Origin: Epichloe hybrida
Taxonomy: Eukaryota > Ascomycota > Sordariomycetes > Hypocreales > Clavicipitaceae
Assembly: GCA_019022495.1 (NCBI GenBank)
Contig: JAFEKR010000002.1
Coordinates: forward strand, 4,030,001 to 4,094,000
DNA: 64,000 nt
Reading direction: 5' to 3'
Position numbers and translations under genes: made by a program. Shown piece by piece: positions 12,361 through 24,480 of the stretch (the stretch's first letter is position 1; every line of letters begins with the position of its first letter). The notes beneath the pieces are model-generated. The model worked only from the letters and a program-made list of their open reading frames with translations, was not told where the DNA came from and made no database searches.

Positions 12361-12592
12361 TTATTACTATTACTATTACTATTACTATTACTATTACTAT
12401 TACTATTACTATTACTATTACTATTACTATTACTATTACTATTACTATTACTATTACTATTACTATTACTATTACTATTACTATTACTATTACTATTACT
12501 ATTACTATTACTATTACTATTACTATTACTATTACTATTACTATTACTATTACTATTACTATTACTATTACTATTACTATTACTATTACTTA
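12361..12592. repeat. Hexanucleotide microsatellite TTACTA, about 38 units
   Basis: This near-perfect array begins about 33 bases after the stop codon of the outer hAT transposase. TTACTA is the reverse complement of TAGTAA, the same motif found after the inner hAT stop codon. Relative to each gene's direction, both arrays lie at the same place. Confidence 0.95.
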
Positions 12593-12875
12593 CTTTTTAC
12601 TATTAACTATTATTACTATAATAATTACATGAAATTATGTAATTGTAATTGTAATTATTATCTTGTAGTTGTAATTAATTTGTAATTGTAAAGTCTATCT
12701 TGTAATTAATTGTAATTGTAATTGTAGTTGTAATTAATTGTAATTATTATAACTACAACTACACAATTACATTTGTAGTTGTAATTAAATACAATCCTCT
12801 GGGGATAAGCGGGTACCACTGGGTATTAGTCAGACTGATAGTGCTCTATCAAAACAACCAGTTAAACATATACTC

Positions 12876-13251
12876 TACCCCCTGAATTATTTTACCAATC
12901 TACATGCCCCAGTTTTTCGTCCCTCTCTGACAGCTGCGAACAGCTGCGAGCCTGGATTGTTTTAGGAGCTATGAGGAAAAATGCAGGGTATCTCCTTGAG
13001 GACCGTCATACTACACTTGCGTACTAACCCGCTTATTTCACCCAATTAAAATCATTAAATAAAGGGTACTTTATATGCACTACTAAATTATATGGTGATT
13101 TTTGTACTAGTTATCATTTAAGGTACATATATTATAGTATAACTTAGTAGTGCATAGAGAGTCTCCCTTAACTCATTTGATTTAATTAGATAAAATAAGT
13201 GGACTAGTATGCAAGTGTAGTCTTACAGTCCTCAAGGAGATATAAATTTCA
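12876..13251. repeat. Left arm of an old foldback element, interrupted by a MITE
   Basis: CCCCCTGAATTATTTTACC at 12,876-12,904 recurs inverted at 51,957-51,984, with a few differences. After removing everything nested between them, the two lie within about 1 kb of each other, so they look like ends of a small inverted-repeat element. The stretch 12,802-12,875 between the hAT end and this arm shows nothing recognisable. Confidence 0.5.
12991..13240. mobile_element. 250-bp MITE with long TIRs and TA target duplication
   Basis: The left end TCTCCTTGAGGAC and the inverted right end GTCCTCAAGGAGA are flanked by TA on both sides (12,989-12,990 and 13,241-13,242). The similarity extends about 45 bp inward (ACTACACTTGC then CTTATTT). 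The TA duplication and small size fit a Tc1/mariner-type MITE. No coding capacity. Confidence 0.85.
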
Positions 13252-13478
13252 GGCAATTGTAAACAATTACATCTTGTAATTGTTCGTTTTTCTTAAATAA
13301 TTAATATCTAACTTATAATTAAAGATATTATTCTATAAATTACGTAATCTTATAGAGTAAAATTCTAAGATAAGCTAAGATAAATACCACATAAAAAGTG
13401 GATCTAAAAATAGGCCCTTTGTCTGTAATTTAAAATACTAAAAACAATTACATTATAGTAGTAAAAATAGGCAGAAAT
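13252..13478. repeat. Left arm of a ~410-bp foldback MITE
   Basis: GGCAATTGTA at 13,252 onward through TAAAATTCTAAGATAA near 13,385 is matched inverted at 51,681-51,805. Without the insert, the element would be about 410 bp and almost entirely inverted repeat. A TRIM copy was inserted at its centre. No convincing target duplication was seen. Confidence 0.7.
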
Positions 13479-13520
13479 TGTGATGTTCTAGGCTTTGCCT
13501 AGACCTAGCAATATAGGTGT

Positions 13521-13997
13521 TTTGTCATGCGGAAAACAACACCCTAAAAGACACGATGCTAGCCCACGATCGTAGGTAGCGATAACGTCTGCTCATGTCA
13601 GATAGGTTAATTAACTTAATAGCAGCAATCGCAATAATAGCTGAATTTATCTCTATAAATAGAGATAATCTAGATTAAATAGTCTATTAAATTAGAAGTG
13701 ACTTTTTAGTTAAATTAGAGGATTTATCTTTTTAAGGCAAATATAATTATTAAGGTAAATATAAATATTAGGGTAAGTATAATTATTAGCTATAGTATAA
13801 GCTAGGAAAAACTCTAGTCTATATGTAGTAAAGAGTCTAAAAGAAATCTAGCTATAGGCAGTCTTTTTATAAATTAAATAATCCCCTTATCTAAATAACT
13901 AATATTATTATCCCTTATTATGTTATTTTAGTCTTGTAATCCCCCTATGCTTGCTATTGCGATCACGCGTTTATAGGTGCTTATTTTATAGCATATA
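13521..13997. repeat. Left LTR of element X
   Basis: Same sequence as 50,486-51,147, with the right copy carrying the solo LTR at 50,942-51,125. The copies differ mainly by C/T and G/A. The left copy ends GCATATA where the right copy has GCACACA, which fixes the end beyond the solo-LTR insertion. Confidence 0.85.
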
Positions 13998-14023
13998 ATA
14001 CCTCCCTAACTATTTTCCTTTCC

Positions 14024-14240
14024 TGTTATGGACTGGCCCCTAGGCGACTGCGATAGGGCGTTAATATAGTATTAAGAGACTTAAGGAGAAAGGAGGAAGG
14101 GTAAGAGGCTATCCTTAGTAGTGCCCCTTATACCCCCTTAGCTACTTATATAAGCCTCCTTTCCTTGCCTTAACTACTTTTACTAGTCCCTTCTCTAACT
14201 ACTATATAAATAATGCTTAGGTAAAGCCTAAGCCCTTATA
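14024..14240 (-). repeat. Gypsy-2 3' LTR
   Basis: Begins TGTTATGGAC and ends CCCTTATA (CCCTTACA in the partner). This copy keeps TG at the left end where the partner at 30,721 has TA. The reverse holds at the right end, so each LTR has lost one of its canonical termini to transitions. Confidence 0.9.
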
Positions 14241-17200
14241 TATACTCTTACTTACCTATTATTAATAAGCTTCTCTTTATATTAACCCCTAGTAATATGC
14301 GTAATACTTACGTTACATATGCCTTTAGTTATTATAATAAAAACTATCCTTACTAATAGCTATCCGTGAAGTGTTTAATAAGCACCTGCCCTACTACCTT
14401 GTTATCTATTGTGGTAACCCCCTTACTTCTAGGTGTTATTTTGTAGTGCGCGTAATACGTTTGCCTTGCTAATAGGTTATTTATTATAAATAATTACCCT
14501 ACCCCTACCTATTACGCGTGATATATTTGCCTTGCTAATAGGTTTATTTATTATAAATAATTACCTTACCCTTACCTATTTATAGTATACCTAATATAGG
14601 TATAACTTTTACTATAAATATCTTACTTTAGCTTATACTTATCTTACTTTCCCCTCTATATAATACTATCTTTTTATTATTATAAACTTATTATACTTTC
14701 CTTATTATCTTATTAGTCCTCTTCTTTTAAATAATTATTTCCTTTACTAAAATACCTTAATACTACACTAATACTCCTACTCCTATAGCTTTAGCTACTA
14801 TAGGAGTAGCTACCCTTATTACACTAATATCCTATTTTATTAGTAAGTACCTTATAGAGGGAAACTCTAATAATAAATAGTATACTATACTTAAAATAGT
14901 CTAGTGTCCCTATAGTCCTTATATTAAATAGGCTCTTACTACTAGTGTATTAAACTATTATTTACCCTAAAGCAAGGAGTTATATTCTTTATGTTAGTAG
15001 TATTATATTACTTATATATAGTATACTAGGCTTCTATTTACTAACCTATAACTCTAATATGCCCTTAAGGATCTTAAGGCTAAAATTACTATAAGTATAT
15101 ATATTATTAAGCTTAGAGTCCCTAAGACTATAACTATAAAGAAAAAGATACCTATCTTATTATAGAGATACTACTATCTTATTAGTTATTAGAACGCTTT
15201 TCTTAACTAGGCGTAATTTAACCTAGCTCCTATACGCTTAGCTCTTAGGGTATCTCTAGCTATAAACACCCCTATAATAAACATAACTAGCCTTAATATT
15301 ATCCCCTTTATTAGCGCTAGCCCTTTAGCTAGTTATAGTATAGTATAGTCTATGTAGTAAGTTACTAGTGTTTTATTCTAGTAAAACTAATAGGTTATTA
15401 GCAGAGTATGTAATGTAATGTAATGTAATGTAATATTTGGGGTTTGGATGTAATATGTAATGTAATGTAATGTAATGTGTAATTATTACACATTACATTA
15501 CATTACATTACAATACATTACATTCATTACAAATGTAATGTTAGGGTAAAATATAAGTGGGGTATATTAATATCTTGTAATATTCTTTAGATTTTTCTCT
15601 ATTAACTTAATATTACTGTCTTTTATTATTATAATTTAGTTATTTAGTTATAATTTTTTAATGTTTAAGCTTATTTAGACTAATAAGCTATTTATAGGTA
15701 TATAGTAGCTAAATATAGTATATTCTAATGATAAACTATACTATTATTTTTTCTTTAAATTATAAAGCTTTTTTTAGTTAAGGAACTTTTTTTTTAGATT
15801 TACTATCCTTTTTAATATACTTTCTTTACTTAAAATATAATAATTACCCTAAAGAAATTTCTTTTTATTATATATAAATAAGATTAAAACTCTAATAATA
15901 ATATATTTATATATATATATTTCTTATTATAAATTTTTTTTTTTAATATATATAATAAAGAAATTCCTAGCTATATAGCTATTTAAGTATAATTATAAGT
16001 AATTATATTAACTTTTAAGGGTTTTTAAGCTAAAGAAAAAGTAAGATACCTTAGGAAAGCTAATAAAAAAGGACTTAACTATTTTATAATAAATATTTAT
16101 AATATTTATAATATATTTTTATTAATATTAAAGGTATTTAAAAATAAGCTTTAAAAGTAAGTTTAATAATATTTACTATCTTTAGTTTCCTTTCTAAGTT
16201 ATATATATTCTTTACGCTAGTTAGCTAACTATGTAGCTGTTCCTAGTACTCTATCCGCTTAGTTAAGAGAGAAAACCCTTTACTAGGAAGAAAAACCCCC
16301 TTATATCTATTAATAGGCTAGCGCTAACCCTCTTCTAGGTTTACACTATATTAGGTGTGATTAATTATAGGTGTTTAGTGCTAGCTTACGCTAGCCTTAT
16401 CCTAAAGAAAATAAAAAAGAAAGGAAAAAGTGTAGTAATAGTTTTAACTAGCTCCCTTTAGTGCTAGTCTAGTCTTACTCTAACCTAGCTTTATGTCTTT
16501 TACTTTGCCCTAGGGTATAGTGAATTTAGATTTATAATAATAATTTACTTTTTATTTACTTTACTTCTAACTCTTCTAGTGCCTTACTTTTTAGCTAAAT
16601 CTAACCTAGTACTAGTCTAGATATCTTATAAAGTCTAAGTATATGGTTTTATTTAATTATAGTAAGGGTAAGTAATTTAAGCCTAGTGACTAGGTAGTTT
16701 CGCTCCTAGATTAGTTACGCGCTATCTATATATTTACTTATCTTATGCTTTGTTTTTTAGCTAATATTATAGTTAGTCCCCCCCCCCCCTCTCTTAAGTA
16801 TAAAAAAGAGCTCCTCCTCTCTTAAGGTTCTAACCTTTTTCCTTTTCTTATAATAAATTTCCTATAGGTTCTTTTCCTTCCTATCCCTTTTAGAAGCTAT
16901 TTAAGGCTTCTCTAGTCTAGTGCTAGTTTAAATACTAATATTTTATATAGAAAAACGCACTATAATATTACTAAGCTTTATAAGTACCTTATTTTTAGTG
17001 CTATTCTAGCTCTAATTTACCTAGGAGCTTATAACCTTAGATAAGTATCTAAGGAAGTCCCTAACTTAAAAGTAATTAGATTAAGTAAAGGTAAAAGGCC
17101 TAGAAGTAAGTTCTCTTTACCTTTATTTTGCCTTATTTCTAGGTCTAACCTAGGGTAGCTAGGTAAGCCATAAGAGATCTAGTGTGTGTCCTATAAGATA

Positions 17201-18879
17201 TAATCCGTTAAAAATAAGGGCTATTAGTGCTATAATATTATTAGTAAGTTAGTTTATTTCTAGTCTAGGGGTAAGGCTAATCTATATATAAAGGGGTAAT
17301 ATCTAACGCCTATTTTAATTATTAGGTTTATAATTATATATGTGTTAAGGTAATATTAACTCCTACGCTTATTCTAAGCTTACTTTAGTGCTAATTTACT
17401 TATAGCTAAATATCACTAGCTAGTAAGGGGAACATTAGTAGTTAGTTAAGACCTAGGCTAGTATAGTTACTAGGAGTAATATAAGTGGTTTTACTTTAGC
17501 TTAGTAGTAGCTTTATTCTATAGCTAACTTTAATTATCTAGGCCCTAGAGAACTATATAGCTTAGGTTAAGAAACTTTATATTAAAAACCATGCTAAGAA
17601 AAAATAGGGCATTACTATAGTAAGCCTAGACCTAGCTAGGTCTAGGTTTGCAAAGGAATAATATAATAAGGTTATCTTTTAGCTCTAGTAGCTTAATACC
17701 TAAGTAATAAAGATAAACTAGCTCCTAGCTACTAGCCTATTAGCTAAGGGTAAGAGTAAGGTAATAGAGAATATAATCCCTATTTCTAAGGAGAAATAAG
17801 GCTAATTCTAGGTTAGTAAAGGGGTAGTAGTAAGCTAGTGTAAAATAATACCTATAGCTTTTTAACTTAAAATTAATCTAATAACTATTCTAGACCTATA
17901 GTCTTCCTATTATAGTGTAATTTCGCCTTATATCTAGCCTACTTTATAGCTACACTGTTTTACCTAGTGCCTCTCTCTAGTTATCTATAGTGTTTATTTA
18001 TTAGTTAGTTTAGTTATATCTAGGGTAGCCTAGATTCTCCCCTAGTTTACGTTAACTAAAGGCTAAGTCTTACGCTAATATGTAGTATTAAAGTCTTCTT
18101 ATGCTAAGGAATTACTTTATAATATATCTTACCTTTAGGGGATTATCTAGGGCTAGCCTTACCTTCTATATATCTCTAGGCTATCTTATTTAAGGGTATT
18201 TATAGTTATAGTTAGTGTAGTTAATAATTATATAGTACTAGTCTTTAACTATATAACTATAGCTATATAGGGGCAAAGCTACCCTAGGAATATGCCTTTA
18301 AAAGAGAAACTTATTAAGGCTAATTTTTCCTATATATAATTATACTATTATAGAGAAAATATACTTATTAAGCCTAGTGTAAAATTTCTAGATTTCCTTT
18401 AGGTTATAGGTAAGTAAGTAGTCCTCTATTAGCTCTCTCCTATACCTATATTATCTTTATTACCTATTAGAATACTAGTCTTTTTATCTTTTCTTTTACT
18501 TCTTATATAGTTATATATCTAGTTTATTATTAGTAAGTAAGGGTCTTTTTCTATGTTATAGTACTATTTACACTAAGTTAGCTATAGCCTATATCTTATT
18601 TATTATTTTACTAAGTATAATCCTTTCCTTAAACTTTTACTTTATCTTATTTAGGTAAAGGTCTAAGGGGGGGATATAGGTTTTAACTTCTAGCTAAGTA
18701 ATTAGTATAGCCTTAAACGCTCTAGCTATAGTCTAGAGATAGGTTAATTAATTTACTATAAAACTTCTAACTATTCCTTATAGTTTTCCTCCTTTCTTAG
18801 TTAAAGTATAGTAAGCGCTTACCTTATAGGTAAGAATAGGCTAGACTACTTATATATATATAAGCTAGGTATCTCTAAA

Positions 18880-21400
18880 GCTAATGCCTTATACTAACGC
18901 TACTAATATAAAGAGTGTAAGCTACTACTAGGCTAGTTTTCCCTTAAGGATATTCTTATAGGTACTTTAGTTAAGTTTTCTATTTACTTATACCCTAAGG
19001 AATTAGTATGCCTTTATTAGCGCTATCTCCTCTATACTAAGCTAGACCCTAGCCTATAAGGGCTTATAGGCCTTACTAAAGTATATAAGTTTAGTTTTTA
19101 CTAGGTTAAACTTTACTCTTACCTCCTTTACTTATTCCTTATAAATTTTCTAAGTAGCCTTAAGTTTTCTCTAGGTTTACACTATATTTTTACTAAATAC
19201 TATAATATTTATATTATTAGTAAATCTAATTACCACTATACCTAGGATAGCCTAGAGGTATATATAAAGTTCTATAAAGTAAAGAAGGAAGAGAATTAGT
19301 GAAAGAGAAAATCCTTATAAGGTGCTAGCCTTAATCTTAAAGGGTCTAGAGAGTTCTCTATTAAAGCTAAGCTAGCTTATTTTATTTACTAGGAAGCTTT
19401 ATATTATAGCTATTAGCTAGTAAGGGATTTCTATTAGGATTAGTAAGTAAATTAAGTATAGGTAGCTAACTCTATTAAAAGTAAATAAGATATTTATCTA
19501 GGTAAGTAAGGTAATTTTGCCCTTACTCTAGGCCTCTCTTACGCACTTTACTAAGACCCTAATCATAGTCTTTATTAACCTATTTATCCTATTCCTTATC
19601 TATAGCTCTAGGAGAAGTCTTTTTACCTTAGTAAAGGCTATAAGTTACTTTATAATTACTACTTCTATGATTTTTCCTATAATATTTAGTAAGGAAATAG
19701 GCCTCTAAGCATTAGCCCTCCTTATCTCTTTTATTATCTTACCTAGTTTCCTAATTACTACTACTCTAGTAGTCTAGAATTAGGCTAGGAAATACCTTAC
19801 TTTAAGGATAGCGTTTAGGAGCTAGACTATAGCTTCTTTTACTAGCTTATTATAGGCCTTAATAAGGCTTACTAGGAGCTTATTATTACCTAGTGCTTTC
19901 TAGCTAGCTATATTTAATATAATATCTAATATCTCTTCTAGTTTAAACTAGTTATTATCTAGGGATAGTGTGTTATTTAGCTTTAGGAAGGTAAGGTCTA
20001 GGATTTAGGAGAGGTTTACTATAGGCTTAGGGAAAAACCTTAGTGCTAGTATACTTGCTTTATCCTTATATATAGTAGCTAGGTTTAGGTTATTTTTAGT
20101 CCTTTCTAGCTCTAGTAGCCTAGGTAGTTCTAAGGGGGCCTAGCTTTAAAGCTAGGCTTATCTCTCTAGTCTTTACACTCCCCTATTCTTTCTTTATATA
20201 TTAGCCTTTTATAAGGCATCTCTTTATATGTTTTTTCTCTTAGTTTTAATAACTTATTCTTAGTCCTTATTTACCTTAGTATAGGCTTACTAGTTTACTT
20301 CTATTCTTTATTATCTCTATTATCTCTTTGCCTATCTAGCTCTAGTAACTACCTCTTTAGCTATCCTTAACTACTATACCTCTAGGCTAAGGAGCCCTTA
20401 GGGCTTTTATAGGGCTACCTTATTTACTATTTATTAAAGGTTTATAATAAGCTAGGTAGTATATAAATTTATCCTTTCTTTATCTTATAAATCTAGGGCA
20501 TTTTTAGGTTAAAAGCATACCACTACCTTTGCCTTTATATATAGTTTATCTATTATATTTTACATATGTCTAAGGGCCTATAGGATATTATCTTATAGGC
20601 TAGTGAAGATACTAATTAGCTATAGGATATAGTTAGATCTAGTAAGGTCTTTTACTCCTTTATAGTAAACTTAGATATCTAAGGTTACTTACACTAAGTC
20701 TATAGTACTATCCTTATTATCCTTATATTATCTAGTTAGTTCCCCTTAGGGTATTACTAGTCTAAGCCTTTACTAGCTTATAAGTTCTAGTAGCTTATTT
20801 GCTCTATTAGTAGTTTTATCTAGCCTATCCTAGAGAGGATGCTTTTAGTTAAAATCTCCTATAAATACGCTCTAGTTATATAGCGTCTCTATATTAATAT
20901 CTTATATAGGGGTGTTCTAGTTATTACTATAACCTTCTAAATAAAGGGAATAGATATTAATCCTATAAATTTCCACTAGTAACTAGTTAGGCCCTCCTTA
21001 GGCTAACTATAACCTTATATTATATTTCTTATTAATATATATAGTATTATACTTATTATAGTGTGTAAGTTAAAACTAGGTAAGGCCTAGTATAAGGGGC
21101 TATAGATATTTTATATATTCTTACTCTTAGATTACTATTATATCTATATTAGTTTAGTAATAGAGCGTAATATGTATTAGGCTATCCTTTTTATTTATAT
21201 TCTAGAAGAGAACTTATAATATTACTATATTAATTAAGGGGGTAATAGTAAGTCTTAGCTATCTTATACTAGTTTTATTCTAGCCTTAAGTTATTTTATA
21301 TAGTGCCTAATACTCCTAGCTCTTAGCTATTTAGCGCTTTACTTTGCGTTTATAGGTTAACCTCTCTTTTTTCCTATTATTACTATAGGTTTTATAGCTA
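18880..21400 (-). pseudogene. LINE ORF2 remnant (endonuclease and reverse transcriptase)
   Basis: Around 19,080-19,260 the frame gives TNNINIIVFSKN followed by a KLKATQKIYKE-like segment and FNLVKTKLI. This corresponds to the FADDxNILAFG catalytic block and the following helix of Tad-clade RT, with the Asp pair mutated to Asn. Upstream (about 20,700-21,400) lies decayed endonuclease-like sequence, called by position and scattered similarity only. Confidence 0.75.
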
Positions 21401-21965
21401 TACTAGCTCTCTCTTAGGCTAAAGCTAGGTTCTTACTAGGGGAGCTAGAGGTAAAGTAAGATAGTTATTTTAAGTAACTAGCCTTTACTATGTTTTACTT
21501 CTCTTTTAGTACTAAGTAGTCTCTAGACTAGGCTAGGTATAGTCTAGAGTATAGGATATAGTTTTCCTTAAGTTATCTATTTATTATTAGGTATAATACC
21601 TTACTATCTTTATACTAGCTAGCTTTACACTTACTATACCTTAGTGCTACCTTATAAAACTTAGTAATATATCCTATTTAGAAGTAGTTATAGTACTATC
21701 TAGGTTATAAGGTCTTATTATATAGTTTAGTTTAGAATAGCTTTGCTTTAAAGACTATTTTATCTTAGTATATCTTATTAGTATCTTTAACTTAGCTAGT
21801 CTAAGAATTAGGGTAATTTACTAGGCATTCTTACCTTAGGGGCGTCTTATAGTTACCTTAATTATGTTTACTTTATTTACTTTTCTAATTTCTATTACTA
21901 GGTTCTTAATAGATATATACTTTATTAGGAAACCCTTAATAATAACGCTAAGTACGTGATAGTGA

Positions 21966-23744
21966 CAGAGCATGTAATGTAATGTAATGTAATGTAATAT
22001 TTAGGGTTTGGATGTAATGTGTAATGTAATGTAATGTAATGTGTAATTATTACACATTACATTACATTACATTACAATACATTACATTCATTACAAATGT
22101 AATGTTAGGGTAAAATATAAGTGGGGTATATTAATATCTTATAATATTCTTTATATTTTTGTCTATCAACTTAATATTACTGTTTTTTATTATTATAATT
22201 TAGTTATTTAGTTATAATTTTTTAATGTTTAAGCTTATTTAGACTAATAAGCTATTTACAGGTATATAGTAGCTAAATATAGTATATTCTAATAATAAAC
22301 TATACTATTATTTTTTCTTTAAATTATAAAGGTTTTTTTAGTTAAAGAACTTTTTTTTTAGATTTACTATTCTTTTTAATATACTTTCTTTACTTAAAAT
22401 ATAATAATTACCCTAAAGAAATTTCTTTTTATTATATATAAATAAGATTAAAACTCTAATAATAATATATTTATATATATATATTTCTTATTATAAAAAA
22501 GAAATTTAAATATATATAATAAAGAAATTCCTAGCTATATAGCTATTTAAGTATAATTATAGGTAATTATATTAACTTTTAAGGTTTTTTATGCTAAAGA
22601 AAAAGTAAAAAACCTTAGAAAAGCTAATAAAAAAGGACTTAACTATTTTATAATAAATATTTATAATATTTATAATATATTTTTATTAATATTAAAGGTA
22701 TTTAAAAATAAGCTTTAAAAGTAAGTTTAATAATATTTACTATCTTTAGTTTCCCTTTCTAGTTATATAGTTTCTTCTAAAAGTAAGTCTAAAAGTAGGT
22801 CCTATTAATAACACCTTATATGTAATTATAGTTCTTCACTTTGCTATATAATCTAATCCTAGAAAAGAGATATTATAAAAGTAGGTCTAAAAGTGGATCT
22901 TATTAATTACCTCTTATATGTAATTGTAGTTTCTTCACTTTGCTATATAATCTAATCCTAGAAAAGAGATATTATAAAAGTGGGTCTAAAAGTGGATCTT
23001 ATTAATTACCTCTTATATGTAATTGTAGTTTCTTCACTTTGCTATATAATCTAATCCTAGAAAAGAGATATTATAAAAGTGGGTCTAAAAGTGGGTCCTA
23101 TTAATTACACCTTATATGTAATTATAGTTTCTTCACTTTGCTATATAATTTAATCCTAGAAAAGAGATATTATAAAAGTGAGTCTAAAAGTGAATCTTAT
23201 TAATTACCTCTTATATGTAATTGTAGTTTCTTCACTTTGCTATATAATTTAATCCTAGAAAAGAGATATTATAAAAGTAGGTCCAAAAGTGGGTCCTATT
23301 AATCTTCCCTTATATGTAATTATAGTTTGTTTACTTTACTATATAATCTAATCCTAGAAAAGGGATATTTTAAAAGTAAGTCTAAAAGTAATTATATTAA
23401 TTATATTATAGCTAATACACTTAGTTATAGGGTTTTTTCTTTAAAATAAACCTAAGAGATAAGTTTTATTAGTTTTATTAATTATAATTTAAGTAAGGAT
23501 AGTAATAAGACCTTAGTTTATATTTTTATAAACTTAATATAAACTTTTTAATAGTTAAATTATATTTTTACTATCTATATCTAACTATATAACCTTAATA
23601 TTAAAAAATCAAAAATAATCAAAAATAATTACAAATAATTACAAATAATTACATGTAATGTAATGTAATTATTAAGGGTAAGGTGTAATGTAATGTAATG
23701 TGTAATGTAATGTGTAATGTAATGTAATGTAATGCAATGCTCTG
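21966..23744. mobile_element. MITE-B: second copy of MITE-A's family, inside the LINE
   Basis: The ends CAGAGCATGTAATG and ATGCAATGCTCTG are flanked by GATAGTGA on both sides (21,958-21,965 and 23,745-23,752). It shares about 800 bp at its left with 15,402-16,205 and about 380 bp at its right with MITE-A. It is 1,779 bp and non-coding. The extra length over MITE-A is explained by amplification of a 99-bp unit. Confidence 0.95.
22770..23378. repeat. 99-bp tandem repeat, about six units, in MITE-B
   Basis: The motif ATTATAAAAG recurs at 22,872, 22,971, 23,070, 23,169 and 23,268, an exact 99-bp period, with a degenerate last unit near 23,365. Each unit contains an AAAAGTGGGTC-type purine block and CTTCACTTTGCTATATAATC. 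MITE-A has only one unit, near 24,580-24,700. Confidence 0.95.
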
Positions 23745-23752
23745 GATAGTGA

Positions 23753-24480
23753 ATAGCTACCTCTAGGCTAAATACTTTAGTAATCTATTTTTAGTTTTCT
23801 TTATATTACACTATATTTCCTTTAAAGGTAATAATTATATCCTTACTAGGGAGTCTTCTAGCTACTACTACTAAGGCTTACCTAATAGCTTTATTTATAG
23901 CTATAACTATATCTTCCGCGCCCTTAGACTAAAGTAATTCTTATATAGTGTTTCCTTTTATAAGTACTTCTCTATATTATCTTCTAGGGACTTAGAGAGA
24001 GGGGGGGTTAGTATTTAGTTATTTTAGGGCAAGCCTAGCTATAATACTAGCCTAGGTTAGGGAGTTATTATCTTTAGCTTTCTCCCTAATAGCCTCCTTA
24101 AGGGCTGTTTTTAATGCTTCTTTAGTAGTATAAATATTACTATTATTAGTGTTTATAGTTCTTATTTTAGGTTAGGTATAGTTTACTACCTAGTTAGCTA
24201 TAGTAAGTGTAATACGCTACACTTAGGTAACTTTATTACTTAGAATAAGGCTAGTAATCTTATTATAATATTTTATATCTTTAAGGTATATAAATTAGTT
24301 TTAGTTTACTATTAGGTTATCTTTACTCCTTTAGACATTAAACTATCCTATTCCTATATTTAAGTAATAGTTACTCTAAGCTAGCCCCCCTAAGCCTATG
24401 TTAATTACTATTAGTATTTTATTTACACTCCTACTACTAGCTCTATTATAGTGTGATATTATAGGGGGGGAGAAATAAAG
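23753..24480 (-). pseudogene. LINE ORF1 remnant
   Basis: The minus-strand frame, with several stops, contains TLKEAI-like Ala/Glu-rich sequence, then YREVLIKGNTI and a segment resembling AINKAIR...VARRLPSKDIIITFKGN. This is the pattern of the nucleic-acid-binding ORF1 protein of Tad1/MGL-type LINEs. It continues on the other side of MITE-B (23,745-21,957). Confidence 0.75.

Larger units (their letters stand above)
4673..12801 (+). mobile_element. Outer hAT transposon, 5'-truncated and split by a second hAT
   Basis: Plus-strand hAT transposase sequence runs from about 4,673 to 6,124 and resumes at 12,062, ending with a stop at 12,326-12,328. The right end is a hAT-type terminus, CCTCTG at 12,796-12,801 (CAGAGG read inward), preceded by about 190 bp of short GTAATT/GTAGTT subterminal repeats. 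The left end with the N-terminal exons, zinc finger and left TIR is missing where it meets Gypsy-1. The middle is occupied by the complete inner hAT at 6,125-12,061, flanked by ATAGAAAG on both sides. Confidence 0.85.

Noticed and set aside
22770..23378. Possible CRISPR-like array (99-bp period)
   Set aside because: The units are contiguous without variable spacers and belong to a MITE in a eukaryotic repeat block.
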